64,000 bases of DNA from the NCBI GenBank assembly GCA_032158295.1, contig CM063257.1, positions 434,001-498,000 of the forward strand, written 5' to 3'. Positions 50,125-62,636 of this stretch are shown in pieces. The stretch is from Pycnopodia helianthoides (lineage: Eukaryota > Echinodermata > Asteroidea > Forcipulatida > Asteriidae). The position numbers were made by a program, and so were the translations under genes. Below the pieces are notes generated by a model that worked only from the letters and a program-made list of their open reading frames with translations, was not told the DNA's origin and searched no databases. Position 1 is the first letter of the stretch, and each line of letters starts with the position of its first letter.

Positions 50125-50534
50125 CCTGAAAAATCAAATCAAATAAACGTTGAATTTTCTATCAATTGTGTTCGACCATAACAGATAATATAATCAGTCT
50201 TTCGCGGACATCATACTACAAAAACAATGTCCGCAATGGCATGGAGTGGCCGAACAGGAAGCGCACTGGACTCGAGCTCTGGTGTTTCTAATCAGCAGAG
50301 TGACAAATCCAAATAAAAGTCAAATCAAATGTTTATTACAAAGTTTAAAAATAATTTAACTGTATTCATTGTAAATATGTGTTTTCAATAGTCTACTTAG
50401 TTCTTACTTCTTAATGTAATGTTTAGCCAATGAATAACTCACCCGAAGAATAGTCCTGCAGAGTTCACAAGCTACCGCAACCTGTCACCCAGAGTTGAAA
50501 CTGCTCTTATCCTAAGCGTACCTTCCTTTATATA
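50125..50534 (-). promoter_or_regulatory. TATA box and untranslated exon of the repeat-protein gene
   Basis: On the minus strand a TATATAAAGG box lies at 50534-50525. About 80 bp downstream a donor, TTCGG then GTGAGT (exon end about 50443), ends an untranslated exon. The acceptor TTTTTCAG lies just before 50125, 14 bp upstream of the ATG. The arrangement suits a strongly expressed tissue-specific gene. Confidence 0.65.
50237..50300 (+). mobile_element. SINE head fragment
   Basis: GAGTGGCCGAACAGG and CTCGAGCTCTGGTGTT match the tRNA-like head of the SINE at 33247. Truncated. It lies in the first intron of the repeat-protein gene. Confidence 0.5.
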
Positions 50535-50539
50535 CCACT

Positions 50540-52697
50540 TTGAAACTTCTCAGACTAAATCCTTATCCCCAAATCAAACAGTCACACAAATTGGTTTATT
50601 AAAGTAATAGTCATACTTTGTTTACTTTAATTCTCCGTGTGACGTAAATGTCTTCCAGGGTTGTGATAGCTTGTACCAGGTCTCTTTTGTTTCACGAATG
50701 TTTTTTAACCAACATGGTGGATTCGTCGACTCTGAATCAAGGGTAGATTCACAGAAACGGAGGGTGTGTTATTATTACATTTCAGTGCCAAACCGATCCC
50801 CGTTTTTATTAATCACCCTATGATAAAAATGGACTGACCCATGTCTTAGATCGAAGTGCCAAACGTGAGGATGATTTAATTCTTTATCTCAACAGACCGA
50901 GCCTGCTCCTAACACCAGTTGTTTGGATGATACAACATGGTACAAAACATGGCGTTACTATAACTACAAATGTAAGAAATCTACTTCGATGATGATGAAT
51001 GCTCAGCAAAAATTACGTATAATATGAAAAATCAGAGTAACAGCTATGATCAATCATTTTAGTTATAGAAGGTTTGTGTCTTTTCTTGTCACGACAGTTT
51101 ACGCTTCAGAAGTTCAGTTAGAGGCCTAGAGTGTAACCAAAGTTGTCAAATGTTTCCTAGATAAATGAGTAACGTCTCGAAGCCAGGAAACGTCTTTAAA
51201 ACGATACTTTCTTGATGGTTGCAATCGACTAAGGGATATTAATAAGAGGGGAACCCTTTTTCGTTACAGACTAACTTTTGAAATTCCCTGACAGAATTCC
51301 CGTGGAGCTACATGTGCATGCTATAATTAGAAGACACATTTATTAACATCGTACCATGTAATGCTTACAAGGTGCAATGGTTTTACAAATTAATAAAATT
51401 AAATGCTGTAGTACACATGCAATAATAATAGCATTGTAATCCTATTAAAATTCCTGTGTTATTAGTTCCTTATCAATTATCGATATTATCCGAATAGTAA
51501 ATATACGTTCAGACAGGGTAAGTCAGTTAAGCAGAGATTTAATTAGGTATACACATAATTAGTTAAAACAAGAGAAACATAGTTGACCTTTTTTACACCG
51601 ATCGTTAAATAAAATGGGTTGGGCCTGTCCCCCACCTCAAAAAAATGGGGGCATACGCTCACTCATAATATTTTCCCAAAGATAAGTGTTTTGAAATCTC
51701 ATATTTTTAAAACAAAAAGAAGGTTTGTGTAATGTCCATATTAGGGTAAAAATCAAGTAAAATAAATAGTGAAACTACGAGCCTATGTTATTGGTCACAC
51801 TATTGACTTTGTATTTAGCTCGTTTTATTACATTTTGTGTCTAGTTGTATTGGACCTTAGTTTTTAACCGGGACATTTTGCGGCTGTAGGTTTCAAAGTG
51901 AATAGGCCTATTACACACAGATTTCGAAGCCCAAATATCGATAGACTGGGCCTATAAGCCTAAATCAAACTTTGCCAAATAAAAATAGACAAGGGTGTTT
52001 CCGCGCGAGATATTCATATAAAGTACGGGCTTGAAAGACAAAAACCTGGCAGTTATAAAAAGCTCTGCAATGTTTTCAAACAACTCAACTAGAGATAGTT
52101 GAGAAAAAAATGAGCAAATACCGGCTTCCTCCCCTACGCCCCGCCCACCACCTCCCGCTCAGTGTGTTTTATACTTTCTTCATAGCACTTCCATAACTCC
52201 GTAGTTTAGTGTGGTGCTCACTGGCTGTACGCTGCACGTTAAATTTCTGCATTTCCTGATCTGGTACCCAGGTACAATAAAATAGTCTAGTATCAGCCTC
52301 CCTCAATATTTAAATGAAACGTAAAGTGAGACTGGGACCAAACTAAACACAAAATAGGCGCATCACTTTGAGAAATTTAAAAGTGCAATCTGCAAATTCG
52401 GCTAATGCTGTGTTATTTATTCAGCTAAGGTAAGCCGTTTTTTAGACGAAATTCTCGAATCAAGTGTTACATGTTTTGTTAGTTAGTACTTTCATGACAT
52501 TGTTGGGCGACAGTGACTCGATCAGTCCATGATCAGTCCAGGTACGTCACTGGTTTGTCTGTTTGTTGTATGACTTCGATTCGAGTTCGATTTCCAATCG
52601 GTTTGTACAAAAAGGCGGTCAGTGGATATGTTTTAAAATCATGAAATGAGGAAGATTAGTCAATAACTGACAACTTAACTTAATAACCATGTTAAAA
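50540..52697. other. Intergenic, includes a probable BORA first exon
   Basis: No other gene seen. A possible untranslated BORA exon ends at about 52429 (TCAGCTAAG then GTAAGC), and the next acceptor is at 52982. This is inferred from splice-site shape. Confidence 0.4.
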
Positions 52698-52817
52698 CTA
52701 GACCAGTAACTGGGCGCTGTACTCCTTTTTCAAAATTTTGACTTTATCTGTCGTACTAGCTAGTACGACAGATAAGTCACATTTGAAAAAGGAGTACAGC
52801 CCCAGTTACTGGTCTAG
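52698..52817. mobile_element. 120-bp near-perfect palindrome
   Basis: CTAGACCAGTAACTGG at the left and CCAGTTACTGGTCTAG at the right, pairing through CTGTACTCCTTTTT to a GTACTAGCTAGTAC centre at 52757/52758. No spacer. It shares ends with the composite element at 44475-44940. Located upstream of the BORA start codon. Confidence 0.9.
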
Positions 52818-53004
52818 TTAATAACATTTTGTCTGTCAATAATCTTACCTTATTTGTTTATTAGAAAGTTTTAAAATCAAATTATATTCCTTTATGATTG
52901 TTACACTGAGGCCTTCAGTTCACTGTCCCTGTGGCTTTTATTTTAATATTTGCATTTTTTTATATTTTTGATGTAATTTCAGATTTTCACGTGCAACGAA
53001 AAAA

Positions 53005-56000
53005 ATGGATTGTAAACAGAAAATACCTCCAGACTCAAGTATGTCGAGCAAAAATACAACATTGAATCCTTTTGAAGCAGACAGTGTGGACAGCCTTCAT
53101 CTGACGCAGTTTAGTCCATCTGTGTTTTCTAAAAGTGTATTGACCCCTTCCAGTTCACAGGTAAATATAGAATAATAAAAATACCTCTCTCATCTCCTCA
53201 ATCAAGTTTTAAATCCTTTGACTTAAATTGTTTTGATCTAGATTTGGTTTGATGTAAATCACCTTAATCGTTTTTCATATTTTTAAATTTGTTTTTATTC
53301 AGAGTAAGGGTAAGTTTCGTTGGTCAATAGATCACCTTGCAGTCCTACACCCAGCTGACATTGATGAGTATCCAGTACAACAAGAAAGTACATTTGATAG
53401 TGATACGGAAGAGAGAGCCCAGCAAGCTATTGATCAGGTAAAACTCAAACCCCTATAGACCTTTCCATTGTTGATAAACAAACTGCGCTGGTTGGCATGG
53501 AAGGCCGAATGTTAGCAAAACACTCAATCCTGTTTCAACACAATTCAATATTTTCTGCAAACTTTCAATTAAGTAAAGATCTTCTCATGATTGGTTGCTT
53601 CGTTTCCAACAAATTCAACACCATTTTTGAATATTTGTATAACATTGTTAAAAACTGTGGCTATCCGTTTTTGTTTTGCATTTATGGCTTTCTATAGTTT
53701 TCCGATCTCGGTTGACTAGCTGTAAGAACTCACTTCAAAATGAAAAAAAGAACAATCCACTGAGTTATATTTCATTATTTGTGTACAGTTTTTCTCCCAG
53801 CAACATATTGTCCCGTCTCCTTGGTCAGTGAAGAAGCCATTGAAGCATGTGACTTTCTCCCCCAATCCACCAACAATATCAGGTGAGTTTACTCAATACT
53901 TAACATTAAGTAAATCAATCATGATAGGACATAAATAGTTTATGGGTGACATTAATGTGAACGTCATATCTTAGCTGAAGAAGTAGTTCTAAAACAAATC
54001 AGTGGTGGCACTTCAAACAGCTGTACTACATGTGTGTTGGTCTGTTTTTGAATCATTGAGTGCAGTTCCTATTTTTTCACCACTGTTTCTCTTTAGAACT
54101 ATCACTGTTTCTCTTAGAACAAAATCTTGAATTATTTAGTTGCAGAAGCAGAAGACAGTATTGAGTGCAGTCCTGAAGTTAGTATGAGTCTAAAACAACA
54201 GGAGAGAGTTGAAGGTATGTTCAACTCAAGGCCATCTTAAGTATGCCATAAATGCAAAGCAAACATGAATAGCCACAGTTTTTAACAATGTTACACAAGC
54301 ATTCAAAAATAGTGTTAAATTTGTTGGATACAAAGCAAGCAATCATAAGATGTATATTTTGTTTATTGAAAATTTGCAGAAATGTTGAATTTGGTCACAA
54401 CATCTGTACCCGCGACTGAATGTTTGCTAACATTCAGCCCTCATGCCAACCAGTGCGGTTTGTTGATCAACAAAAGAAAATTCTATACTCAAGGAAATGT
54501 GAGCTGCCTCTTCAAGTATGAAGCCCTGTACGACTTTGTAAAGACGTGCAAAATCATTCATTTATGATGAGAATTTCAACCTTTCTTTTCCTTCTTGTTT
54601 TTTTTTTGACATTTCTTAATTTTATTTTCTCCCTAGTGTCTTGTCAAACCACCGTGTCCTTGCCAATGGATTTTGATCTTCTAGCAGTACTTGGTAAGTT
54701 CTGTTCTTGATAAATTAAAAGTGGGTGGAAAATTTCAGAGCTCCATAATTCTTATCTTACCTGTAAGAAGCTACTAATCTCACCGGATTAACATTCATTT
54801 CCATGGCAGCATAAATTTTGTTTTTGGTGGGTTTTGTGAAATAACTCTGAAAATAGCTATGTAAATAAATGGGTTTACTGTAGAAAAAAATAATGAGTGC
54901 TTTGATATGCCCTCATGTATGATATAAGAACTGGGTAATATATACATTTCTTTACCAGAAAGATGCAATGATAGATTAAATAACTTTGATCCCAAAAATG
55001 ATCATCAATGTTATCTTTAAATTCCAAGGAGACCGATTCAACCAAGAGGACAAGGAAGTGGATGATGGGAATGAGTTAAGTACTTCTACCCTCCGTCGTA
55101 AGCTGTTTAGTATTGGAGAATCAAGTCCTACTGTAACTCCAGCTAGAGGTGTACTCAGTGAGGAACACTCACCAGAAAGGATCATAGATATTCCTTCTCC
55201 ACAGGTGCGTACAGCTCGTGTTGCATACACTCTGCGTAAAAAACACTGTGTGGACGTGTGTATGTCCACATAGTGTTTCAAGTCCCTACACTGAGTGGAC
55301 ATCTTTTGTTCTCAGGTCCACACTTTGTATGAAAAACACTTAAACAACTATTTCCCTCTTTTTCCTGTTATTTCTCTTTGAATCATGCTTTTTTAATTTG
55401 GTAAACGTTGTGCAGTGCTCTCCCTTAACAATGGTCCACTGGCTATAAATGCTGGTAAAAACACCTGAGGACCTGTCAAAATTCTTTCCTAGTGGCCTGG
55501 CTGGCTAGTCCAGTGTTGAAAAGCATCCCATTTCTTGTGAAATATGGAGTAGTGAAAAAGCTGATGGACTCGTGACATAGCAAGGTAACTGGTCTCACTA
55601 GGTAGTCACTGAAAAGGTGGCTGGTCAACCCAGTTGTTCCCCTTCTTTTGACCTTAAATCATGCTAAAAATGTGTAAAAATGATTTCAAAATGAAATGTG
55701 TGCATCATGAGCTTACATCTAATGTCTTTGTTATTTTGAACCCATCAGGTCTCACCCATCAGACAAATCGATGAGTCGACATTATCCAGTTCAGATATTA
55801 GTCTCATCAATACTCCTGGATCCGCCCAGGTAAGGTTTATCGTTAACTTGTTCACGTTAACCCATGATATATCAGATTCACCTGCTGAATAGATCAATCC
55901 ATTAAATGCCATCTTGTGTGACTGATCATTTCATGAAAGGGCGGGCTTAACGGATCTAGTTTACCTCACAGAATCTCCATGTTCTTGATTATTTACTGAT

Positions 56001-58649
56001 AAGAACTGGTACTGTGGTATTTTGTTCTGTTGTGTTTGTCCATTGTATCGATTTAATACATGTACAACCTGTTTACCTAACACCAATCATCTTGCAAAGG
56101 ACTAAATATACCGGTGCAATCCAAGTCCATCAGAAATCAATCCACAGGAGTTTTGGGTGGGAATTAAGCCCTAGACCTTCCATATCATACTTATGACTGA
56201 TTGCAAATTATTGTTGACTTTCTTCACAGAGTCAGTTTTCATCGAGTCCCATCTCTAGTAAGATGACACCAGGTCTTTGGACACCTTGTCGTCAAGGCTC
56301 TGCATCTTCTGGTCTCATCGGCTCTCCTTCTTTCTCTCCCATCTCAGGCAGTATTTTCTCACCAGCAACAGGTATTGGTTCCTCCTCCTTAATCTGCCTC
56401 AACAAATTCATTATCGGTCTCTATGAAAATCCTAATTTTACACACAAAATTAATTTGTTTAACCTCTTCGAGTTGGTATTCCGAGACGTTTTGTGCCTAT
56501 GCGCAGTATTATTCTGGGGTAATTTTTGGTTTTCTATTTGTTTTTCTTTCCTGTATTTATATGTCTTGGTGTGTTCCGTTGGATCTTTTAAAGTCTTCTT
56601 TTTGCATTGATACCTTATTTAATCTTTGCTCTTAATCTTAGTGTTTTTATCTTGGCGTGTTCTCAGTTTAATCTTAGTTTTTTCAAATAAGTTTGTTCTA
56701 CTCTGCACAGTGGAATTGAAAATGTTTTATGGAATTTGCGCTATATGTAAATGAATAAATTATTACTATTATTGATCATTGATTTCAAAAGAGCTTTGTT
56801 TTTTTTATTTTTATTTTTTTATGGTCCCAATTGATAGAGTCTGGACTACTGTTGACATTTTATTGGCACAAACTCTGTAAATTTGCCTTAGTTTGAGAAA
56901 TTTTGATAGTTTTGTAGGTTTGAAATTTGGAGGCTTTATGCAGGCCTGGAATTTCATCTTTGAAAGGGCAAGGCCATTTTCATTTTGCAAAGGGCACCTC
57001 CACTGGAAAATCTTTAAATTAATGGTAAACCTTCGAAGGGGCACCAAGGCCAAGACCAGGGGCAACAGAGGCCATGGCCTCCGTGGCCTCTGTGTAATTC
57101 CAGGCCTGTTTATGTTGCAGTCAACTCCATCTACGTTGACATCAATCTGCCATTACTTGTGTTTATCTGAATCTCAATATAACAGTTTTAAAATTGTTTC
57201 TCTCGATAGATTCCCCCCAGCAAGTGATGAACTCTTCCAATACAAGTGCGACGCCCTCTAGTGGTTTATTGTTACCAGAAGCCTCGCCCATCTTTGCCAA
57301 TCCTCAATCCAAGCCCAACGAGATGCATTTAGCACCCTCTAGTGAGGAGATAATGGCAATGTCGTTCTGTGCAGATGGACTTCAGTTTGAGGAAACCCCC
57401 ACTTCAGTGGCAGACAAGAGTGGTACGTTAGAGTTTGTACAAAGCCGTGCCCGAATTGGCGGCTATGGCTAGATTTCCACGTCATCATGCATTGAAGTAT
57501 AGGACGACCTTAGCAACACACTAGCAACAGTCATAGCCGTAGCTGTAGCTGCCAATTCGGATACAGCCTGAGACTTGGTCTTGTCTTGTTCCTTAACTCA
57601 CATAAGAGTCGTTGAGATGCAGGGTCAGCGAGTGAAGCACCAGTCTTCTTTAGACTTGATGGTTATGAGCAAGGGTTTGTGTGTCTTATTGAGACTTTGA
57701 TGATGAGCAAAGATTAGGGTGTTCATCGTCTCTTACAACACAAAAGCTTTCCGAAATCATGTGACAGCAACTGTCTATAGTCTGAGGAATTCAAATTGAA
57801 GTGGTCACTTGTGACTAAGGAAATCATTGTTCCGGACATTATTCAAATCTAACTTGCAAATCGCTTATTGGGCCTAGGGCCAATCCCAGAACTCAAGCAG
57901 TCTTATTTATTTAGTTTGTTGTTTTTATTTTGTTTGTAGATGATGCACCCATGACCGACTTCCTTATTCAAGAGAATGATTTGTTGATAGTGAGAGACCC
58001 AACTGATCACAGTGATTCCAATGATCACAGGGATTCCAGTGATTCTGAATCATCCAGTCCGGATGCAGCCTCATCATCTATGTGTAGTATGGAGCAGTCA
58101 TATTTATTCAACCCCAGCAAGTGTTCTAATGATCTAACCAGTAGCGGTACTCTACCAATAGAGGAACATCTGTTCATTGAAGATGACCAAGATATGATCA
58201 AACCAGTCGGCACTAGCATGTACGTTTCTGATGATATCCCATCATTTCAAGCTGACGAGAGCATGCCACACCAGTTTTTCACAACCCAGAAGCAACTCAC
58301 TTCCACCTTGAAACTGGTACCAAGCAATACTTCATCGGTACTCTGGTGCTACTCCACAACATCTAAATCCCACCTTGGCTTAGACCGTACGAGTCCAGAT
58401 CACAACGGAAAGTTTATGCATCAAAAGTCTGCTTCGCTTGTAGGGTTCCCTGCAGCGAGTTCAAGGTCAAAGTTCATCCAGCGAGAAGTCACGCCAATGC
58501 AGTCAGATAGTGGATTCAATACACAAAGCTTCACTTCAATGGAAGTAACTGACAGTGACGTCATTGATGTCATGCAAACTAATGAATATTCAGTAGATGG
58601 TTATCCAATGAGTGAAAAGGAGAACGTTAGATCTAATATTATGAGATAA
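53005..58649 (+). CDS. bora: Aurora borealis protein (BORA)
   Basis: Ten coding exons, 53005-53160, 53303-53437, 53789-53882, 54140-54214, 54637-54693, 55029-55204, 55749-55829, 56230-56371, 57210-57422 and 57940-58649, join without a break to 612 aa (human about 559). Bora binds Aurora A and, once phosphorylated by cyclin-CDK, lets it activate PLK1 at mitotic entry. Conserved blocks: LNPFE (about 22-26) and SPSVF in exon 1; KFRWSIDHLAVLHP (about 56-69) in exon 2; IVPSPWS (about 104-110, matching the human Ser112 region) in exon 3; CQTTVSLPMDFDL in exon 5; STLRRKLF in exon 6. DSGFNT (566-571, bases 58506-58523) matches the beta-TrCP phosphodegron. Many SP/TP sites are present. Exon 4 may start at 54140 or 54146 (both in frame). 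The ATG follows an acceptor at 52982, so the first exon is untranslated. Confidence 0.96.
53460..53700 (-). repeat. Dispersed ~240-bp repeat, BORA intron 2
   Basis: Reverse-oriented copy of the repeat at 4970-5250. Shares 'tttccaacaaattcaacacc', 'gctggttggcatg' and 'gcatttatggctttct'. Non-coding. Confidence 0.8.
54240..54490 (+). repeat. Dispersed ~250-bp repeat, BORA intron 4
   Basis: Same family as 4970-5250 and in the same orientation; opposite to the neighbouring copy at 53460-53700. Confidence 0.8.
56940..57110. repeat. Dispersed ~170-bp repeat (copy 2), BORA intron 8
   Basis: Homologous to 18590-18760. The plus-strand ORF across it is repeat-derived and not part of BORA. Confidence 0.7.
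57443..57572. mobile_element. Small fold-back element, BORA intron 9
   Basis: Ends CCGAATTGGCGGCTATGGC and, inverted, CCGAATTGGCAGCTACAGC. A longer relative lies at 59755-60003. Confidence 0.7.
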
Positions 58650-58813
58650 AGAAATTGACCTCAGGTCATGTTGATAGACGCATTCAAAAACCTTATCTGA
58701 ATTAACTGCTTGATTATAATGGCTACAGCTATGAGTCACTTCATCAGTCAATAGCCATAGCCACAGACAATGTCAACCAGTCAAATATTGGACGCGTATA
58801 ACCAAACAGACCC

Positions 58814-59042
58814 ATGAAGCTAAACCACGAACCACGCACGTTCTATGGTAGCTGCCACTGGTTCCCTGTTTCTCAGCTGGTAACCCTAACTTTTTTTCTT
58901 TTTGTTTTTAACTATACCCCTAACCATAACCCTACCCCTAACCCTCATCCTTACCCTAACCCTACCCCTTCCCTTACCTACCCCTACCCCTACAGCTACC
59001 ATAGGACGTGCGTGATGGTTGTGATTCGTGGTTTAGCTTCAT
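58814..59042. mobile_element. Fold-back element with CCCTAA-like core
   Basis: Inverted ends TGAAGCTAAACCACGAAYCA with GCACGTYCTATGGTAGCT further in. The core (about 58910-58995) is a C-rich run of CCCTAA, CCCCTA and CCCTTA words resembling degenerate telomeric repeat. It lies just past the BORA stop, so may be in its 3' UTR. Confidence 0.7.
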
Positions 59043-59754
59043 ATGTCTGTTTGGTTATATATCTCAAGTATTGACCAAAGCAATATTGCATTCACATCCA
59101 TTTTGTCTTGTATCCTGGCTCCCTGATAATTCATTTGCATTGATTGCTGGAAATCTTTTACCAGGACCAGCCTGCTCGGATGTCTGTGGCACTTTAAAGC
59201 TACACACTTTTGATATGGTGCTTTAAACAGGCAGATAAAGCCGCACCTGAAGCCATGGTTTAAAAAAGACCCAGTTTTGATTCCAATGCACAAAGATTCT
59301 GTGTTAGAAGACTCAGACGAAATTAAATTAGACAATGAGGAGTTATGGAGGTTTTTGTTTACGGGTAAATAAAAATGCCAGAAGTATTTAAATTGTCTTG
59401 ATTTACTAGTCTTAGTTCAAGACATTACTATCAATGTATTTTTTGTATGACTTGAAATATTTACTCTTAAAGTATTCATGAATTATTGATAAAGGGCACT
59501 CCTTTAGAAGTTTAAGTTCAATTGTTGCAGCTGAAGTAACCCTTTGTGGGTATGAGGTTGTAAAAGAGATTGTACCCACAGCTTTGTGTGACAGATATTC
59601 AGTACCCTGACACCAAGAATTAAAACTACATGATTGTGAGGAGTAGACGATGATTCTGTTTTCTATTTTAATAAACACAACTTTAAACTTGTTATCTGTA
59701 AATAAGAAAAAATTGAGAATGTCTGTTTAGCTTTTTTGAAACTTTTCAACATAG
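59043..59754 (+). other. BORA 3' flank or possible 3' UTR
   Basis: No exon recognised. AATAAA motifs near 59367 and 59670 are possible poly(A) signals for BORA. Confidence 0.35.
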
Positions 59755-60003
59755 GCTGTATCTCAATTGGTTGTGGCTACGGCTACGTTGGGCCACTACG
59801 TCATCATGCCTTGAAGTATAGGACATCCTTAGCAACAGCCTTAGCAGCATAAGCCGTAGCTGTAGGGCTATAGCTGAATTGGCGGCTACAGTTAAGGCTA
59901 CGACTGTTGCTAAAGGTATTGTTATTACTAAGGATGTCCTATTGCGTGATGACTAGGTAATCAAGACCAAGCTGTGGCTGTAGCCAACAATTCGGACAAG
60001 GCC
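59755..60003. mobile_element. Fold-back element, long relative of 57443-57572
   Basis: Contains GGCTACGGCTACG, 'ttgaagtataggacatcctt' and inverted matches 'aaggatgtcctat' and 'ggctgtagccaacaattcgg'. Confidence 0.7.
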
Positions 60004-60039
60004 TAAGGCTTAATTGGAGCAGTCCAAAATGACTTCAGA

Positions 60040-60660
60040 GAATCATGCCCTTTTCTATTTTGCTGTCCCCTAAATTATCCCAACTGGGATATCCTTCTAC
60101 CCTGATTGGAACCCTCTTCACCCAATGAGGATATCAATGGTATTGAATCAAGGAACCTGTCACATGACAAAGCTTAACTATCCCAATTGGGATATCCATT
60201 CACCTGATTGGAACCTTTTCACCAATGGGGATTCAGAGAATCATGCCTTTCTATTTGCTGTCCCTAAATTATCCCAATGGGATATCCTTCTACCCTGATT
60301 GGAACCCTTTCACCCAATGAGGATATCAATGGTATTGAATCAAGGAACCCTTGGTCACAATGACAAAGCTAACTATCCCAATTGGGATATCCTTCTACCC
60401 TGATTGGAACCCTTTTCACCCAATGAGGATATCAATGGTCTTGAATCAAGGAACCCTGGGGCACAATGACAACTAACTGTCCCAGTTGGGATATACTTCT
60501 ACCCTGATTGGAACCCTCTTCACCCAATGAGGATATCAATGGTCTTGAATCAAGGAACCCTGGGTCACAATGACAAAAGGCTTAACTATCCCAATTGGGA
60601 TATTCTTCTACCCAAATTGGTACCCTTTATACCCAATAAGGATATCAATGATTCCCAAAT
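60040..60660. repeat. Tandem repeat with palindromic core, ~110-bp unit
   Basis: About five copies containing TATCCCAATTGGGATA (a perfect 16-bp palindrome), TACCCTGATTGGAACCC and CACCCAATGAGGATATCAAT. Copies differ by small indels. Confidence 0.9.
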
Positions 60661-61517
60661 CGATACCCGATACCCCCCCCCTTGCCACTCTGCACCTGCT
60701 TTAAGTTGACAAGTTAAAGAAGATTCACAAAATACTTTTTTAAGAAAACCAATGCAAGGACAAAATGTTATTTGAAATACAATATTTAGCAAAAATTTAA
60801 TAGATTTTAGTGAAAAAATGCTTCTAAAATTAATGTTTTTCTTCTTGTGCAAAAGTATATTTAAATATGACTGCCCTTTGTTAATTCCAAAGTAAGTAAA
60901 AGTTATGCGGTTTTTATACAAAAAAGTTTGTGATGTTTGTTGTGTTCTTTTGTAGAACTTAAACTTTGTATTTTGGATTGGTAATTTCAACACAATGATA
61001 TTTAGCTGCTATCTTTAGTTGAGTTTTAGAGAGCTGTACATGAAAACCTATAACTTCAAGGTGTTGAACCTAATTTAAGAACAAGGCGATGTATACGTCT
61101 GTAATCCTAAAAGCTGTTATTGGTTAAAGCTTCCCGGATCGGAGCTTGTTAAACAGACCTATATAATATATTGTAAAGTATTTTTATATGTAGTGGGCAT
61201 AAACATTTTTTAAGAAGCTCACAGCTAAATCGAACGAGATTGCTTAAGTCGAATGAGTTTGGGGGAAAGAAAACATTTGGGTGAGTAGAGAGCTCATAAT
61301 TCCATGTGTAGCCTATAAACGCAAGTTGGTAACAGCCACAACATCTTTGGACAGATAACCGATTGATTCTATACCGCAAAATTCAATTTGTTGTGATGCT
61401 GTTAAGTTCATTTCACTTAATTTATCCGCGAACAGACGGTTGCCTGGCCGTATTGTTGACTTTATTCCTGGCATAATCAATGGCTTGAAATGCATTTACG
61501 TTCATTGTAGGAAACCA
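60661..61517. other. Intergenic, nothing recognised
   Basis: AT-rich, with a C-tract at about 60675. A 135-aa minus-strand ORF (60586-60993) overlaps the tandem repeat and has no recognisable motif. Confidence 0.5.
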
Positions 61518-61694
61518 TTTAAAGGGGCTGTGTCGTCATGATCAAAGAAGGCCTGTGGCTGTCATGAAATTATGAACTCTCACCCAGTTACTGCGCGCGC
61601 GCCCTACATAGATGATACGGGGAGGGCGCGCGCGTGTAATAACTTGGTGCGGGTTCATAATTCCAGGTACAGCCGACGACACAGCCCCTTTAAA
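61518..61694. mobile_element. MITE with TTTAAAGGGGCTGTGTCG ends
   Basis: A 177-bp inverted repeat, TTTAAAGGGGCTGTGTCGTC and its mirror. The inner arms carry alternating GCGCGCGCGCCC and GGGCGCGCGCGC. The TTAA at both ends suits a piggyBac-like target. Confidence 0.85.
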
Positions 61695-62636
61695 CCAGCA
61701 CAGAAGCATTCATCTATCCAGGCAGTGCCCTTAAGCAATTAACGGCGTACTTAATTAAAGTAATTCACGCATGAAGTTAAATCGAAGATCTTTATTATTC
61801 ATGAAGTGTTACATCACTGCCATCGCTTTAATTTCCTTCCCGCTATTGTCATACATCGTGAAGAGGAGCTGTATCCCATTCACATTGCTTTTAAGAGAAA
61901 AAAAATCACACACATTTGATTTATAATTGATTTGCTTATGTAACATATTTTACTATTATATTTCTTTTAGACAGGTACAATTTTTCAAAGAGCCTTCACA
62001 GTATTACATACTCTTGTTCATGGAATGGCATTCCTAAAAACCATCTCAGCTCCTTATGAGTATGCAGCCCCGTCAGCCACACATCGATGCACATGTAGGC
62101 CTAGTTTATCAATCATATATAATACACAATTAAAGCTACCAACAAAACTACTCCTGCATAATGAGAGTATGGGACATTCTCGTTTCTTAAAGATGACCAC
62201 AAATCTGTACTCGATCATCATTTTGCTCGCATCCTCGTTTAATACTTCCTACCCCCCCCCCCAGCCTCGGCTTGGATCGACCTGTACATGTAGATCATCC
62301 GAATGAATGAAAGAAATTGAAACACAAGGAGTTTGTTGGCTTAAATTTTATTTCGAGAAGTCACATTTGTTCACATTGACGTAGTATTACCCAAAACGAG
62401 GCAAGAAGGTAAATCTTTCGAGCCATCCCTGTGAACGCGGGACGCGCATGCGACTAAATATCATCTGCTTGTTATCACCGTCCCCAGAGATGTGATTTAT
62501 TTAGGTGCCCGTTTTCTTCTGATCGAGTTTAACGTTATACTTCCTCTGGGGTCGATCAACATGAAAACGAAGTTGTAATAGGTAGGGTTTGTGCGTGATC
62601 TCTGATGCGTTCATTTTTTGCAAGCAATAGATAAAG
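61695..62636. other. Intergenic or promoter of the next gene
   Basis: No exon recognised upstream of the ATG at 62637; the last few hundred bases are presumably its promoter and 5' UTR. Confidence 0.4.

Noticed and set aside
53005..58649. Plus-strand ORFs inside BORA introns (for example 53497-53697, 56893-57261)
   Set aside because: They fall in dispersed repeats or run through splice sites in the wrong phase; the exon set chosen keeps frame throughout.
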